A DNA stretch of 64,000 nt from Pedobacter faecalis. Its GTDB lineage: Bacteria > Bacteroidota > Bacteroidia > Sphingobacteriales > Sphingobacteriaceae. The notes under the pieces are model-generated. The model worked only from the letters and a program-made list of their open reading frames with translations, was not told the DNA's origin and searched no databases. The stretch lies in assembly GCF_030182585.1 (NCBI RefSeq), contig NZ_JARXOW010000001.1, forward strand, positions 2,480,001-2,544,000, read 5' to 3'. Within the stretch, counting starts at the first letter, position 1. Every line of letters begins with the position of its first letter. The translations under genes and the position numbers were made by a program. Of this stretch, positions 35,270 through 43,285 are shown in pieces.

Positions 35270-35887
35270 CTAGGCAAGCTTAAGCATAATCTGGTTCAGG
35301 AAATGCGGAATCACGCCTGGCACCAGAAGCACGGTAATGATCAGGCCCGATAATGCGCCAAAGAAGTGCGCATCATGGTTAATATTGTCCCGCGCTTGTC
35401 TGGACGCGTACACGCAATACACAAGGTACAGCGGGCCAAACACGATTGCCCAAATTGGTACCGGGATAGGCAAAATGAACAATGTAGAAAAAGGTGCGAA
35501 AAGTATGTAACTAAACATTACTGCACTAATGGCCCCTGACGCGCCGAGGCTATTGTACCACATATCATTCTTATGACGGATTACAGTAGGGATATCGCTC
35601 AGAATTAAACTCACGAAATACAGGATCGCAAAGTTAACTGAGCCAATCGTCCTTTCAAGCCCGAAGCCGAAGGACCAGAAGGTGATCATGTTAAAGATCA
35701 GGTGCATCCAGTCGGCATGGATCAATCCGCTCGTAATGAGCGTGTGCAATTTATAACGGCGCGAAACGCTATACGGGTGCAGCATAAACTTCCCATACAG
35801 GTCCGGATTGCTGAACGCATAAAGGCTGGTCACAATGGTAAATAAAAAGATAATTGAGGCAACGGGCGTTTCGTGTAAATATTCCAT
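35270..35887 (-). CDS. Rhomboid-family intramembrane serine protease
   Basis: 205 residues, about six membrane helices. Marks: HADWMHLIFNMITFWSFG (conserved His/Asn helix), the catalytic Ser in NSLGASGAISAVMFSY and the catalytic His in DAHFFGALSGLIIT. It cleaves membrane proteins within the bilayer; targets unknown. It is last in a minus-strand run beta-barrel - M14 - rhomboid, separated from the M14 gene by 1 bp. Confidence 0.93.
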   Translation of the reverse strand: MEYLHETPVASIIFLFTIVTSLYAFSNPDLYGKFMLHPYSVSRRYKLHTLITSGLIHADWMHLIFNMITFWSFGFGLERTIGSVNFAILYFVSLILSDIPTVIRHKNDMWYNSLGASGAISAVMFSYILFAPFSTLFILPIPVPIWAIVFGPLYLVYCVYASRQARDNINHDAHFFGALSGLIITVLLVPGVIPHFLNQIMLKLA

Positions 35888-35888
35888 A

Positions 35889-37631
35889 TTATTTTAATGA
35901 TAAAGGCTGAGGGCTAAGTAAACGTGCAACAGGGTATCGTGAATGTGTCTTTTCGTAGTAGGCGGAGTTTTTATAGACAAAGTCCAGCTGTGCGCCTGCA
36001 TCCTGGGCCAGCTTAGGGTTCTTTTGCTTTTCCTTTTCAAGCGCTTCCCGCAATTGTGGCTGCGCTTTGAGCAGCTCGGCCGCAGTATCCTCAAAAATAT
36101 AGGCGGAGTAATGTTCCTTCATGCTCAATACAGCGTCGAAAAAGTTCCAGTTAAAGAAAGAGTCCGTCGCCTGCGGTTCCAGGGTTTCCATGATATAACG
36201 GTTGACCGCCTGGTTTGTGTACACCACATAGTCTCCCTCGTAAAAGCGGATCTTTTGCCGGACAGGCTTCAGCTGCACGGCGGAGTGGAGGTAATGCCCC
36301 TCATAAGGTGCGGCGCTGGTCTTATACTCCCCAATGTAATACATCTCAACATCCAGCTCTGCCTGTTCCGTTAATCTGCCCATTTTCACGCCGTTCAACT
36401 GCAGCAAGGCGATCACCTTCTCCCAGGCCTGCGGGATGATATACGCCACAGGCTTTTTAACAACCACCGAGGGCTCAAAGTTATTCCACTGTTTTATTGC
36501 CTTGGTATAAGGTGCATTCCGGTCGTAATACAGGCGATCCAGACCGCTCACCTCGCTGGGTTTATACCTGGCCTCATAGCCTTTAAACTGCAACTCGTCA
36601 TACTTGTCGCGGTTTAGTTTCCAGGCAAGCGGGAAATCGGACTGGGCCGACACCGCTTCATCTGCCCTGCCTTTGTTTTCACGGATCTGGCGGGCATCTC
36701 TCTCCACCAGATCGATGTAGATCCGGAGCAGTTTATACGTAGCATCTACCCGCTGCGGATAAGGCTTCAGCATGTGCGTCTCCGGCATAAAACCGATGGT
36801 ATTGTGCAGTGCGGCGTAGCCGGTAGAGTACCGCGGCGATTCCAGGAAGCCCATAATGCCAGCATCCGGTGTTTCTTCCATACTGTTCACGTAAGGCGTC
36901 ATTTCATAACCTGCCTTCTCCATCCTGCTGTAGAGTTCAGGCAGCATTGTCGACCTCAGGTATTCACTCAGCAAAGGCTGAAGCTTGTCTTTTTGTGTCG
37001 GTATCAGCGTCATGACGTACTGGTAGTCGGCACCATTACTGGTATGGGTGTCCACAAATATCTCCGGCTTCCAGGTATTAAAGATCTCCTGAAAAGCCAC
37101 AGCATTTCTCGAATCAGACTTAATGAAGTCACGGTTCAGGTCGTAGTTCCGCGCATTGCCCCTGAAGCCATAGGCGGCCGGACCGTTCTGATTGGCACGT
37201 GAGGTACTGCTTCTGTTAAAACTCCCATCAATATTATACAATGGAATGATGCAGATAACCACATTTTCAGGCAGCGCGTTGTTCTTAAGGAGGTCGCGCG
37301 CCAGCATCATGCTCGCATCAATACCTTCAGGCTCGCCGGGGTGAATGCCGTTGTTGATCAGCAATACGCATTTATCCCTGCGCCTGGCTTCTGCCGCATC
37401 GGAAATGCCATCCCTTGAAAGGACCAGCACATGCAGGGGTTTACCGAAATCCGTCTGACCGTATTCAATCAGTTTCGCCTGTTCGTACTGCTTGTCCAGA
37501 CCGGCGTACCAGGCTATAACCTGATCGTATGTAGCCGTCTCCTTGTTGCCGCTCTGTTCATATGGGGTAAGCTGTGCAGATGTGTGCATGGTTATGGTAT
37601 AAAGCAATATGAATAATAAGGACCTTTTCAT
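35889..37631 (-). CDS. M14-family zinc carboxypeptidase, exported
   Basis: 580 residues from ATG 37631 (MKRSLLFILLYTITMHTSAQ signal peptide); a longer reading from 37679 would place non-signal residues first and overlap the upstream gene. M14 zinc ligands: INNGIHPGEPEGIDASMM (His, Glu) and EIFVDTHTSNGADY (His); catalytic Glu probably in IGFMPETHMLKPYPQR. The last ~280 residues form an extra C-terminal beta region. Expected to trim C-terminal residues from peptides or peptidoglycan stems in the periplasm. Confidence 0.9.
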   Translation of the reverse strand: MKRSLLFILLYTITMHTSAQLTPYEQSGNKETATYDQVIAWYAGLDKQYEQAKLIEYGQTDFGKPLHVLVLSRDGISDAAEARRRDKCVLLINNGIHPGEPEGIDASMMLARDLLKNNALPENVVICIIPLYNIDGSFNRSSTSRANQNGPAAYGFRGNARNYDLNRDFIKSDSRNAVAFQEIFNTWKPEIFVDTHTSNGADYQYVMTLIPTQKDKLQPLLSEYLRSTMLPELYSRMEKAGYEMTPYVNSMEETPDAGIMGFLESPRYSTGYAALHNTIGFMPETHMLKPYPQRVDATYKLLRIYIDLVERDARQIRENKGRADEAVSAQSDFPLAWKLNRDKYDELQFKGYEARYKPSEVSGLDRLYYDRNAPYTKAIKQWNNFEPSVVVKKPVAYIIPQAWEKVIALLQLNGVKMGRLTEQAELDVEMYYIGEYKTSAAPYEGHYLHSAVQLKPVRQKIRFYEGDYVVYTNQAVNRYIMETLEPQATDSFFNWNFFDAVLSMKEHYSAYIFEDTAAELLKAQPQLREALEKEKQKNPKLAQDAGAQLDFVYKNSAYYEKTHSRYPVARLLSPQPLSLK

Positions 37632-37641
37632 TGAAGAAAAA

Positions 37642-38358
37642 CTAGTTAAGTGAGCGTTTCGACAATCCTGCGGGGCCAAACAGGTATCTCAGTCCCGCAC
37701 TGTAAAAATGATACCGGTCGGGCACATCCTCTTTGAAGGTAACGTTCGACCTGTCGTATCCGTCCAGACCCTCTCCGAGTGAAAAATTGACCTGTATATT
37801 CGCGTTTATGCCAAGTCGCGGCATGCCCGCCCGGTCGTTGAAGTAATAACTGAAGCCCAGATTCAGGGGCAGCACAAGTTCCCGGGATTTACTTTTACCA
37901 AGGTAGATATCACCTTCCAACTGATTTTTGTGGGATATCTTATTTCTGATGATCGCTGCACCGGAGCCCAGGTACAGCCATTTCAGTGCATCCAGCAGTC
38001 TGCCCGACCGATGGTCTGTCACCGCCCCAAGATATAACTTTGCATTCAGGCCTGTAAGCGTATAATCGTTCACAAAAGCACGGGCAAGCGGGTCGTCCGA
38101 CGAATTTCCTGATTTGATCTTGCCTTGCTGTATCTCGGCGCCTATACTCACGAAGGGGCTAAAGAAAAACTCCGCCTGTCCGTAAATGGCTTTCGAAAAG
38201 TCCTGGTCCGGCAGGTCTGTAAAGGCCTGGGTAAAACCGTATCCGCCGCCAATGCCCAGCTTATAATAATTCGACTGTGCAGTGGAAGAAAGGCACAGGG
38301 TCATAAGCGCCCATAGCGCAAACAGGCTTTTTGTCGATATAGCTCGGGTACTGGTCAA
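37642..38358 (-). CDS. Outer membrane beta-barrel protein
   Basis: 238 residues. N-terminal signal peptide (SLFALWALMTLCLSSTAQ), then alternating hydrophobic strands: YYKLGIGGGYGFTQ, AIYGQAEFFFSPFVSIGAEI, WLYLGSGAAII, ELVLPLNLGFSYYF, MPRLGINANIQVNFSLG and a final HFYSAGLRYLFG. This fits an eight-stranded OmpA/OmpX-like barrel. The start is TTG at 38358, chosen because no ATG precedes the signal peptide. It lies 10 bp before the M14 gene. Function unknown. Confidence 0.75.
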   Translation of the reverse strand: MTSTRAISTKSLFALWALMTLCLSSTAQSNYYKLGIGGGYGFTQAFTDLPDQDFSKAIYGQAEFFFSPFVSIGAEIQQGKIKSGNSSDDPLARAFVNDYTLTGLNAKLYLGAVTDHRSGRLLDALKWLYLGSGAAIIRNKISHKNQLEGDIYLGKSKSRELVLPLNLGFSYYFNDRAGMPRLGINANIQVNFSLGEGLDGYDRSNVTFKEDVPDRYHFYSAGLRYLFGPAGLSKRSLN

Positions 38359-38374
38359 ATTATAATCTAATGGC

Positions 38375-38382
38375 TAACTTTG
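38375..38382 (+). promoter_or_regulatory. -7 element of the pepT promoter
   Basis: TAACTTTG matches TAnnTTTG and lies 17 nt before ATG 38400, which argues against the further upstream ATG at 38370 as the start. Confidence 0.55.
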
Positions 38383-38399
38383 TGACTTACCTTACGGAT

Positions 38400-39653
38400 A
38401 TGCTAAATTATCAAAATAAAACTAAAACGCTCCAAAACCGCTTCATTAAGTACGTGCAGATTGATACGCAGTCTGACCCGATGTCGCCCGCCACACCCTC
38501 TACCGAAAAGCAGAAGGATCTTGGGAATGTCCTGGTACAGGAACTCCAGGATATGGGCATAGCTGATGCGCATATGGACGATCATGGCTATGTATATGCA
38601 ACCATTCCTTCCAATACAGAAAAGCAAGTGCCGGTAATATGCTTCTGCTCACACATGGATACTTCGCCCGACTGCAGCGGACATGCCGTAAAACCTATTA
38701 TACATACCAATTATCAGGGTCAGGACCTGGTTTTGCCCGACGACAACAGTATTGTCTTGCGTATGCATGAACATCCAGACCTCAAAGAGCAGATCGGAAA
38801 CGACATCATTACCGCAAGCGGAACTACGCTGCTGGGGGCCGACAATAAGGCAGGCGTGGCCGAGATTATGGAAGCTGCGGCCTTTTTTATGCAGCATCCG
38901 GACGTAAAACACGGAACGATCAAAATACTTTTTACACCCGACGAAGAGATTGGTCGCGGTGTGGATAAAGCCGACCTGCAGAAGCTTGGGGCCGACTTTG
39001 GTTATACGGTAGACGGTGAAACCTTGGGTTCTATAGAAGACGAGACCTTTTCTGCCGACGGTGCCTTGCTCACCATTCATGGGGTAAGCACGCATCCTGG
39101 CTTTGCCAAAGGCAAAATGGAAAGTGCCATCAAGATATTGTCAGACGTGATCAGCGCGCTGCCGTCTGACTGCCTGTCGCCCGAGTCCACAGAAGGGAAA
39201 GAAGGCTTCATTCATCCTGTTTCTATCAGCGGTAGCGTAGAGCGTGCTGAAGCCAGGTTTATCCTGCGCGCTTTTAACAATGAAGAGCTTGAGGCCAACG
39301 GCGAGTTTCTCGATGCGACCGTTCAGAACATTATCGAGGATTATCCCAACGCTACCTATACCCTCGAGATCACGGAGCAGTACCGGAACATGAAGCAGGT
39401 ACTCGACCGGCATCCCGAGGTCATTCAATACGGCATTGAGGCTATTGAGCGCGCAGGTATAACGCCGAAGCGTCAAAGTATCAGGGGCGGAACCGACGGC
39501 TCACGCCTTTCTTTTATGGGATTGCCATGCCCGAATATTTTTGCGGGCGAACATGCCTTTCACGGTAAGCAGGAATGGGCCTCGGTACAGGACATGGAAA
39601 AGGCGGTGCAGACCATCATCAATATCGCCTGCATCTGGGAAGAAAAAGCTTAA
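38400..39653 (+). CDS. pepT: Peptidase T (tripeptide aminopeptidase)
   Basis: 417 residues from ATG 38400 (MLNYQNKTKTLQNRFIKYVQ); the longer version from 38370 begins before the -7 element. M20 di-zinc ligands: FCSHMDTSPDC (His, Asp), LLGADNKAGVAEI (bridging Asp), FTPDEEIGRG (Glu pair), YTVDGETLGS (Asp) and the C-terminal EHAFHGKQEW (His). PepT removes the N-terminal residue from tripeptides in the cytoplasm. It ends 3 bp from the convergent methyltransferase gene. Confidence 0.95.
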   Translation: MLNYQNKTKTLQNRFIKYVQIDTQSDPMSPATPSTEKQKDLGNVLVQELQDMGIADAHMDDHGYVYATIPSNTEKQVPVICFCSHMDTSPDCSGHAVKPIIHTNYQGQDLVLPDDNSIVLRMHEHPDLKEQIGNDIITASGTTLLGADNKAGVAEIMEAAAFFMQHPDVKHGTIKILFTPDEEIGRGVDKADLQKLGADFGYTVDGETLGSIEDETFSADGALLTIHGVSTHPGFAKGKMESAIKILSDVISALPSDCLSPESTEGKEGFIHPVSISGSVERAEARFILRAFNNEELEANGEFLDATVQNIIEDYPNATYTLEITEQYRNMKQVLDRHPEVIQYGIEAIERAGITPKRQSIRGGTDGSRLSFMGLPCPNIFAGEHAFHGKQEWASVQDMEKAVQTIINIACIWEEKA

Positions 39654-39656
39654 GGA

Positions 39657-40346
39657 TTAACCGGCAACGGTCAGACGCGCCAGGTACTGATCGTTGCCGT
39701 CTTCAAACAGGATTTCAGTAAGCCAGCCAGCTTCACGGGCGGTACTGATGAGCGTCTGCTGGTCTACATACACCCATTTAAACCAATTCCCTTTCAGGCT
39801 TTTGTATTCGTATCGGAAACTGACTTCCCCATAATACCCATTTAAGGGAAAGGGCACCGATTCGTACAGGTACATCAGGTCGGAGCTATCAAAGACGAGT
39901 TGACCGCCCGGGTTGATCAGCCCTTTAGCTTTGCTGAGAAAGGACTTTAAGCCCTGGAGCGAGCCCGTCAGCCCAATACCGTTCATCATAAACAGCAAGG
40001 TATCATACCCCGCCCCGGTATATTTCAGGATATCGCCGGTCAGCGCTTTTTTCAGTCCCCGCTGCTTCATAATGGCCACAGCCTCTTCTGAGATATCCAT
40101 TCCCGTAACATCAAATCCCCGGCCCTGTAAAACGAGGGCATGGCTTCCAACCCCGGCGCCCACGTCGAGTACCTTGCCGCGGCAGGCATCAAGTGCTTTG
40201 AGCTCAAGTTCCGGCATTTCCTTTTCACTTCGGAAATAGATGTCCACCGGCATCTCCTCCGGTTCATCGTAAGAATTATGCACCCAGAGAATATCTGAAG
40301 GGGGATTACGGAACTGATCTTTTAGAGCCTGGCCAAATACATCCAT
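39657..40346 (-). CDS. Class I SAM-dependent methyltransferase
   Basis: 229 residues. Motif I VLDVGAGVGSHALVLQGRGFDVTGMDIS is canonical, followed by YDTLLFMMNGIGLTGSLQGLKSFLSKAKGLINPGGQLVFDSSD. The N terminus (FRNPPSDILWVHNSYDEPEEMP) is an extra cap. The acceptor is unknown. The -7 element ends 4 nt before the ATG, so the mRNA may be leaderless. Confidence 0.88.
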   Translation of the reverse strand: MDVFGQALKDQFRNPPSDILWVHNSYDEPEEMPVDIYFRSEKEMPELELKALDACRGKVLDVGAGVGSHALVLQGRGFDVTGMDISEEAVAIMKQRGLKKALTGDILKYTGAGYDTLLFMMNGIGLTGSLQGLKSFLSKAKGLINPGGQLVFDSSDLMYLYESVPFPLNGYYGEVSFRYEYKSLKGNWFKWVYVDQQTLISTAREAGWLTEILFEDGNDQYLARLTVAG

Positions 40347-40350
40347 CGGG

Positions 40351-40381
40351 CAAACTTAGACAAATCCCTTTAGCTACGCAA
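40351..40381 (-). promoter_or_regulatory. Promoter of the methyltransferase gene, abutting the start codon
   Basis: Minus-strand TTG (40379-40381), 20 nt, TAAGTTTG (40351-40358). The -7 element ends 4 nt before the ATG at 40346, so +1 would fall on or beside the start codon. Confidence 0.55.
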
Positions 40382-40398
40382 TGCTCATTTCTGCCAGA

Positions 40399-41796
40399 TT
40401 ACAGCTCGTACACCTGCCGGTATTCCGGGATGGTCACGTTCTTAAAGCCTGCATCGCGCACACGCTGTGCGAAGGCCTGCTGCACCTCGTACTCTCCATG
40501 CACCAAAAAGATCTGCTTCACCTGTTCCGGGTCCTGGCATTCGAGAAAATGAAGGAGATCCTCGTAATCGCCGTGCGCGCTCATGGATTGTATCGACCGC
40601 ACATCCGCTACCACATCATATTCTTCGTTGAACATCCAGACCGTGCGGCTGCCCGCCACCAGTTGTCCGGCCAGGGAATTCGGATCCGCATAACCCACCA
40701 TGAGAATCGTGTTCTTCTGGTTGCCAATTGTATTACGGATATGGTGCCTTACCCGACCGCCCTCGGCCATGCCCGAAGAAGCGATAATGACACAAGGCCG
40801 GGTATCTTCGTTTACCGCTTTAGATTCCTGTACGCTTTCTATAAATTTCAGTCCCTTGAAGCTGAATACATCGTCATCGATCTTCATCAGTTGTTTTACG
40901 CCATTGTTATAGGCTTCAGGATGGTTTTTCAGCACTTCAGTGGCCTGGAGCGAAAGCGGACTGTCTACATAATACGGTACGTCCGGCAGTTTGTTTTTCA
41001 ACTCAAGGCCATTTAGCGCGTACAGAAGTTCCTGTGTGCGGCCTACGCTAAAGGCGGGGATCACCACCTTGCCCTTTTTGATCAGACAGGTGTGGTTAAT
41101 AATTTCCAGCAACGATTCCTCTATCGGTTCCAGACTTTTGTGAAGGGAATCACCATAGGTAGACTCCATCAGGATATAGTCGGCCTGCGGATAGGTCTGC
41201 GGACTTTTCAGGATCAGGTCGCCATAACGGCCCACATCCCCGCTGAAGGTGATGCGGTGCTCCTTTCCATCTTCAATAATCCGCAGATGAACGGCTGAAC
41301 TGCCGATAATATGGCCAGCGTCGGTAAACCGGAGTGTGATCCTGGGGTCTATCTCATAATCTTCCAGATATTCGACCACCTTAAACTGACTCAGGGTTTT
41401 CACCACATCGTCGTCGGTATACAGCGGTTCCTCGCTGGTCTCGCCGTCCTTTACATGCCGGTTTGCATATTCCGCATCCTGCATATGGATCTTTGCCGAG
41501 TCCATCATAAGGATTCGTGCAAGGTCCATCGTTGCAGGCGTACAAAATATCTGTCCCTTAAAGCCATCGGCCACCAGTCGCGGTAACAAACCGCAATGAT
41601 CGATATGCGCATGAGAAAGGACAACGTACGACAATTTAGCCGGGTCGAAGCCGAACCGCTGATTAAGGCCGTCGGTTACCTCGCCCATCCCCTGGAACAG
41701 GCCGCAGTCGAGCAAAAGTTGAGTACCGTTATTTAGTGTGATGAGGTGCTTGCTGCCCGTTACAGCCCGCGCAGCACCATAGAAAGCAATTTTCAT
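40399..41796 (-). CDS. MBL-fold / beta-CASP RNA-processing-type hydrolase
   Basis: 465 residues. The metallo-beta-lactamase motif is VVLSHAHIDHCGLLPRLV; other zinc ligands are in FTDAGHIIGSSAVH and FSGDVGRYG. The beta-CASP insert and the RMMBL C-terminal part follow (VVIPAFSVGRTQELLYAL, IIASSGMAEGGRVRHHI, SAHGDYEDLLHFL, QIFLVHGEYEVQ). The layout is that of CPSF73/YSH1-like nucleases, so an RNase is likely; the RNA target is unknown. It lies 8 bp downstream of the YtxH gene. Confidence 0.93.
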   Translation of the reverse strand: MKIAFYGAARAVTGSKHLITLNNGTQLLLDCGLFQGMGEVTDGLNQRFGFDPAKLSYVVLSHAHIDHCGLLPRLVADGFKGQIFCTPATMDLARILMMDSAKIHMQDAEYANRHVKDGETSEEPLYTDDDVVKTLSQFKVVEYLEDYEIDPRITLRFTDAGHIIGSSAVHLRIIEDGKEHRITFSGDVGRYGDLILKSPQTYPQADYILMESTYGDSLHKSLEPIEESLLEIINHTCLIKKGKVVIPAFSVGRTQELLYALNGLELKNKLPDVPYYVDSPLSLQATEVLKNHPEAYNNGVKQLMKIDDDVFSFKGLKFIESVQESKAVNEDTRPCVIIASSGMAEGGRVRHHIRNTIGNQKNTILMVGYADPNSLAGQLVAGSRTVWMFNEEYDVVADVRSIQSMSAHGDYEDLLHFLECQDPEQVKQIFLVHGEYEVQQAFAQRVRDAGFKNVTIPEYRQVYEL

Positions 41797-41804
41797 TCAA
41801 TAAA

Positions 41805-42011
41805 CTACCCGTTTACTTTCGAAATGGTGTCTTTCACTTTGTCGGTAACGTTTGCAAGTTTGTCTTTTGATGAATCGAGAACATCGCTAAGCCAGTCAGA
41901 CACCTTATCTTTCAGGTCGCCCGACTTGTCTGATGCCAATATTAATGCCACTGCCGCGCCCAGCGCCGCTCCCGCTAATACGCCGGCGATAATCTTAGTT
42001 TCTTTCTTCAT
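41805..42011 (-). CDS. YtxH-domain small membrane protein
   Basis: 68 residues from the ATG at 42011; a longer reading begins in GC-poor leader sequence and adds unrelated basic residues. One glycine/alanine-rich membrane helix (IIAGVLAGAALGAAVALILA) is followed by an amphipathic Lys/Asp helix (SGDLKDKVSDWLSDVLDSSK). YtxH proteins are general-stress-linked envelope proteins of unknown mechanism. Likely cotranscribed with the beta-CASP hydrolase gene 8 bp downstream. Confidence 0.85.
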   Translation of the reverse strand: MKKETKIIAGVLAGAALGAAVALILASDKSGDLKDKVSDWLSDVLDSSKDKLANVTDKVKDTISKVNG

Positions 42012-42045
42012 AATCTTAATTTTTATGGAAGGATAACAACCACGG

Positions 42046-42085
42046 CGGGCAAATGGTTTTGATGTCCTTCTTCGGTATTTGCCCG
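42046..42085. repeat. 9-bp perfect inverted repeat upstream of the ytxH-like gene
   Basis: CGGGCAAAT (42046-42054) and ATTTGCCCG (42077-42085) are exact reverse complements separated by 22 nt, 35 bp upstream of the minus-strand ATG. It is either a leader hairpin or an operator. Confidence 0.65.
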
Positions 42086-42193
42086 GAGCTGTATTGATTG
42101 CTGGTGCTTTCGCTGCTTGTCTTGCAAAAGGAGATGACAAGTAGTATCATTGTTTAGTTATACCGGTAGGTTCAAATAAAAATAGCCTAGATT

Positions 42194-42274
42194 TAACAGG
42201 GAGTTAAGAGGGATAAATCCCCTTTTTCCTCCCTGTTATCCCCCTGTTAAGCCCCTGTAATGCCCCTGTTATTC
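42194..42274. repeat. 10-bp inverted repeat merging into four tandem 11-bp CCCTGT-units
   Basis: TAACAGGGAG (42194-42203) is the exact reverse complement of CTCCCTGTTA (42229-42238), with a nested GGGAT/ATCCC pair between. The right arm runs into four contiguous 11-bp units at 42231-42274: CCCTGTTATCC, CCCTGTTAAGC, CCCTGTAATGC, CCCTGTTATTC. On the minus strand each unit presents a GGG run, as the plus strand does in the array at 9077-9131. Confidence 0.88.
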
Positions 42275-42353
42275 AGCTTTTCTGTGGCCAGCAAGTAATG
42301 CCCAGCCTTAACTATAACGCAAATCTTGCTTAAATGGAATTGAAGCATTTTTT

Positions 42354-42361
42354 TACCTTTG
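42354..42361 (+). promoter_or_regulatory. -7 element of the DUF2490 gene promoter
   Basis: TACCTTTG matches TAnnTTTG, 34 nt before ATG 42396. A TTG at 42326-42328 is 25 nt upstream, longer than ideal. Confidence 0.5.
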
Positions 42362-42395
42362 TCAGGAGTGTCTAACCATTAACCTGTTATACCAA

Positions 42396-43109
42396 ATGAT
42401 ACGATCGATACAATTGACTATTATTGCCGCTTTATGCGCGTTTAGCCTGACTGCCGTTTCACAGACTGTGAACCAGAACAGCGGCTGGCTTTTTTTATTG
42501 AACAGCACCAAACTCAATGATAACTGGGGACTTCATTTTGATGCACAGTTTCGTTCTCAGAATGAATGGGATGGTGTCAGGAATATTTTGATCAGACCTG
42601 GGCTTACCTATTTTATCAATCCCAAAGCAGATGTAACCTTAGGCTATCTGTACACGCCCACCTTCACAAAAATAGCCGGTGCACCCGATCTTACCCTTAC
42701 AGAGCACAGGATTTGGGAGCAGTTTATTTATAAACATAAGATCAGTAAAATTAGTGTGAGTCACCGCTTCCGGCTGGAACAACGCTTCATAGAACGGAAC
42801 GGGCAGGATGATCTGTTCTCGCAACGCGGGAGATATTTTGTAAGGTTCATGTTGCCGCTGCAGGAAGGTGCTCAAAGCTTTACCAAAGGTCCTTTTGTCG
42901 CCCTTCAGAACGAGGTGTTCCTGAATCTGCAAAATAAAAATGAGCTCAATGGTCATGTATACGACCAAAACCGGGCATATATCGCAGGCGGGTACAGGAT
43001 TAGCCCGAAGCTCGATATAGAGGCCGGATACATGAACCAGGCGGTGAACGGAGCTGCGGCCAACACCAGCAACCATATCGTGCAACTGGCGGTATACACC
43101 AGGTTTTAG
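42396..43109 (+). CDS. DUF2490 outer membrane beta-barrel protein
   Basis: 237 residues with a signal peptide (LTIIAALCAFSLTAVSQ). Repeating amphipathic strands: WGLHFDAQFRSQNEWDGV, ILIRPGLTYFINPKADVTLGYLYTP, SVSHRFRLEQRFIE, GRYFVRFMLPL, FVALQNEVFLNL, RAYIAGGYRISPKLDIEAGYMNQ and a terminal IVQLAVYTRF. The length and ARxxLRxR-like pattern fit DUF2490. Function unknown. It is a separate unit upstream of the second susC. Confidence 0.88.
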   Translation: MIRSIQLTIIAALCAFSLTAVSQTVNQNSGWLFLLNSTKLNDNWGLHFDAQFRSQNEWDGVRNILIRPGLTYFINPKADVTLGYLYTPTFTKIAGAPDLTLTEHRIWEQFIYKHKISKISVSHRFRLEQRFIERNGQDDLFSQRGRYFVRFMLPLQEGAQSFTKGPFVALQNEVFLNLQNKNELNGHVYDQNRAYIAGGYRISPKLDIEAGYMNQAVNGAAANTSNHIVQLAVYTRF

Positions 43110-43259
43110 CCTAAGCGTCGCGCCACAGAGATTGCTTAGTTACCAGACCGTTAATGATCTGATAAGTTTCTATTAGCATTTAGCATGTATCGCGTTTTTA
43201 TGGGCGCGTATTTCATGTCTTCATAAATCAGGATAAACAATGGGTTAACAAGGCCGGGA

Positions 43260-43267
43260 TAGCTTTG
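43260..43267 (+). promoter_or_regulatory. -7 element of the second susC promoter
   Basis: TAGCTTTG matches TAnnTTTG. It contains the TTG that would be an upstream start codon at 43265, so the ATG at 43286 is the better start. No clear -33 element. Confidence 0.5.
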
Positions 43268-43285
43268 TCAAAAAAAACCAAACTC

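Larger units (their letters stand above)
42012..42395. other. Divergent intergenic region with inverted repeats and an 11-bp repeat array
   Basis: 384 bp between the divergent ytxH-like and DUF2490 genes. From left to right: a 9-bp inverted repeat near the ytxH start, an AT-rich middle, and the hairpin plus array at 42194-42274. A -7 element for the DUF2490 gene follows. No ORF is supported. Confidence 0.7.

Noticed and set aside
42231..42274. CRISPR array or telomere-like repeat
   Set aside because: Only four contiguous 11-bp units, no spacers, internal chromosomal position.
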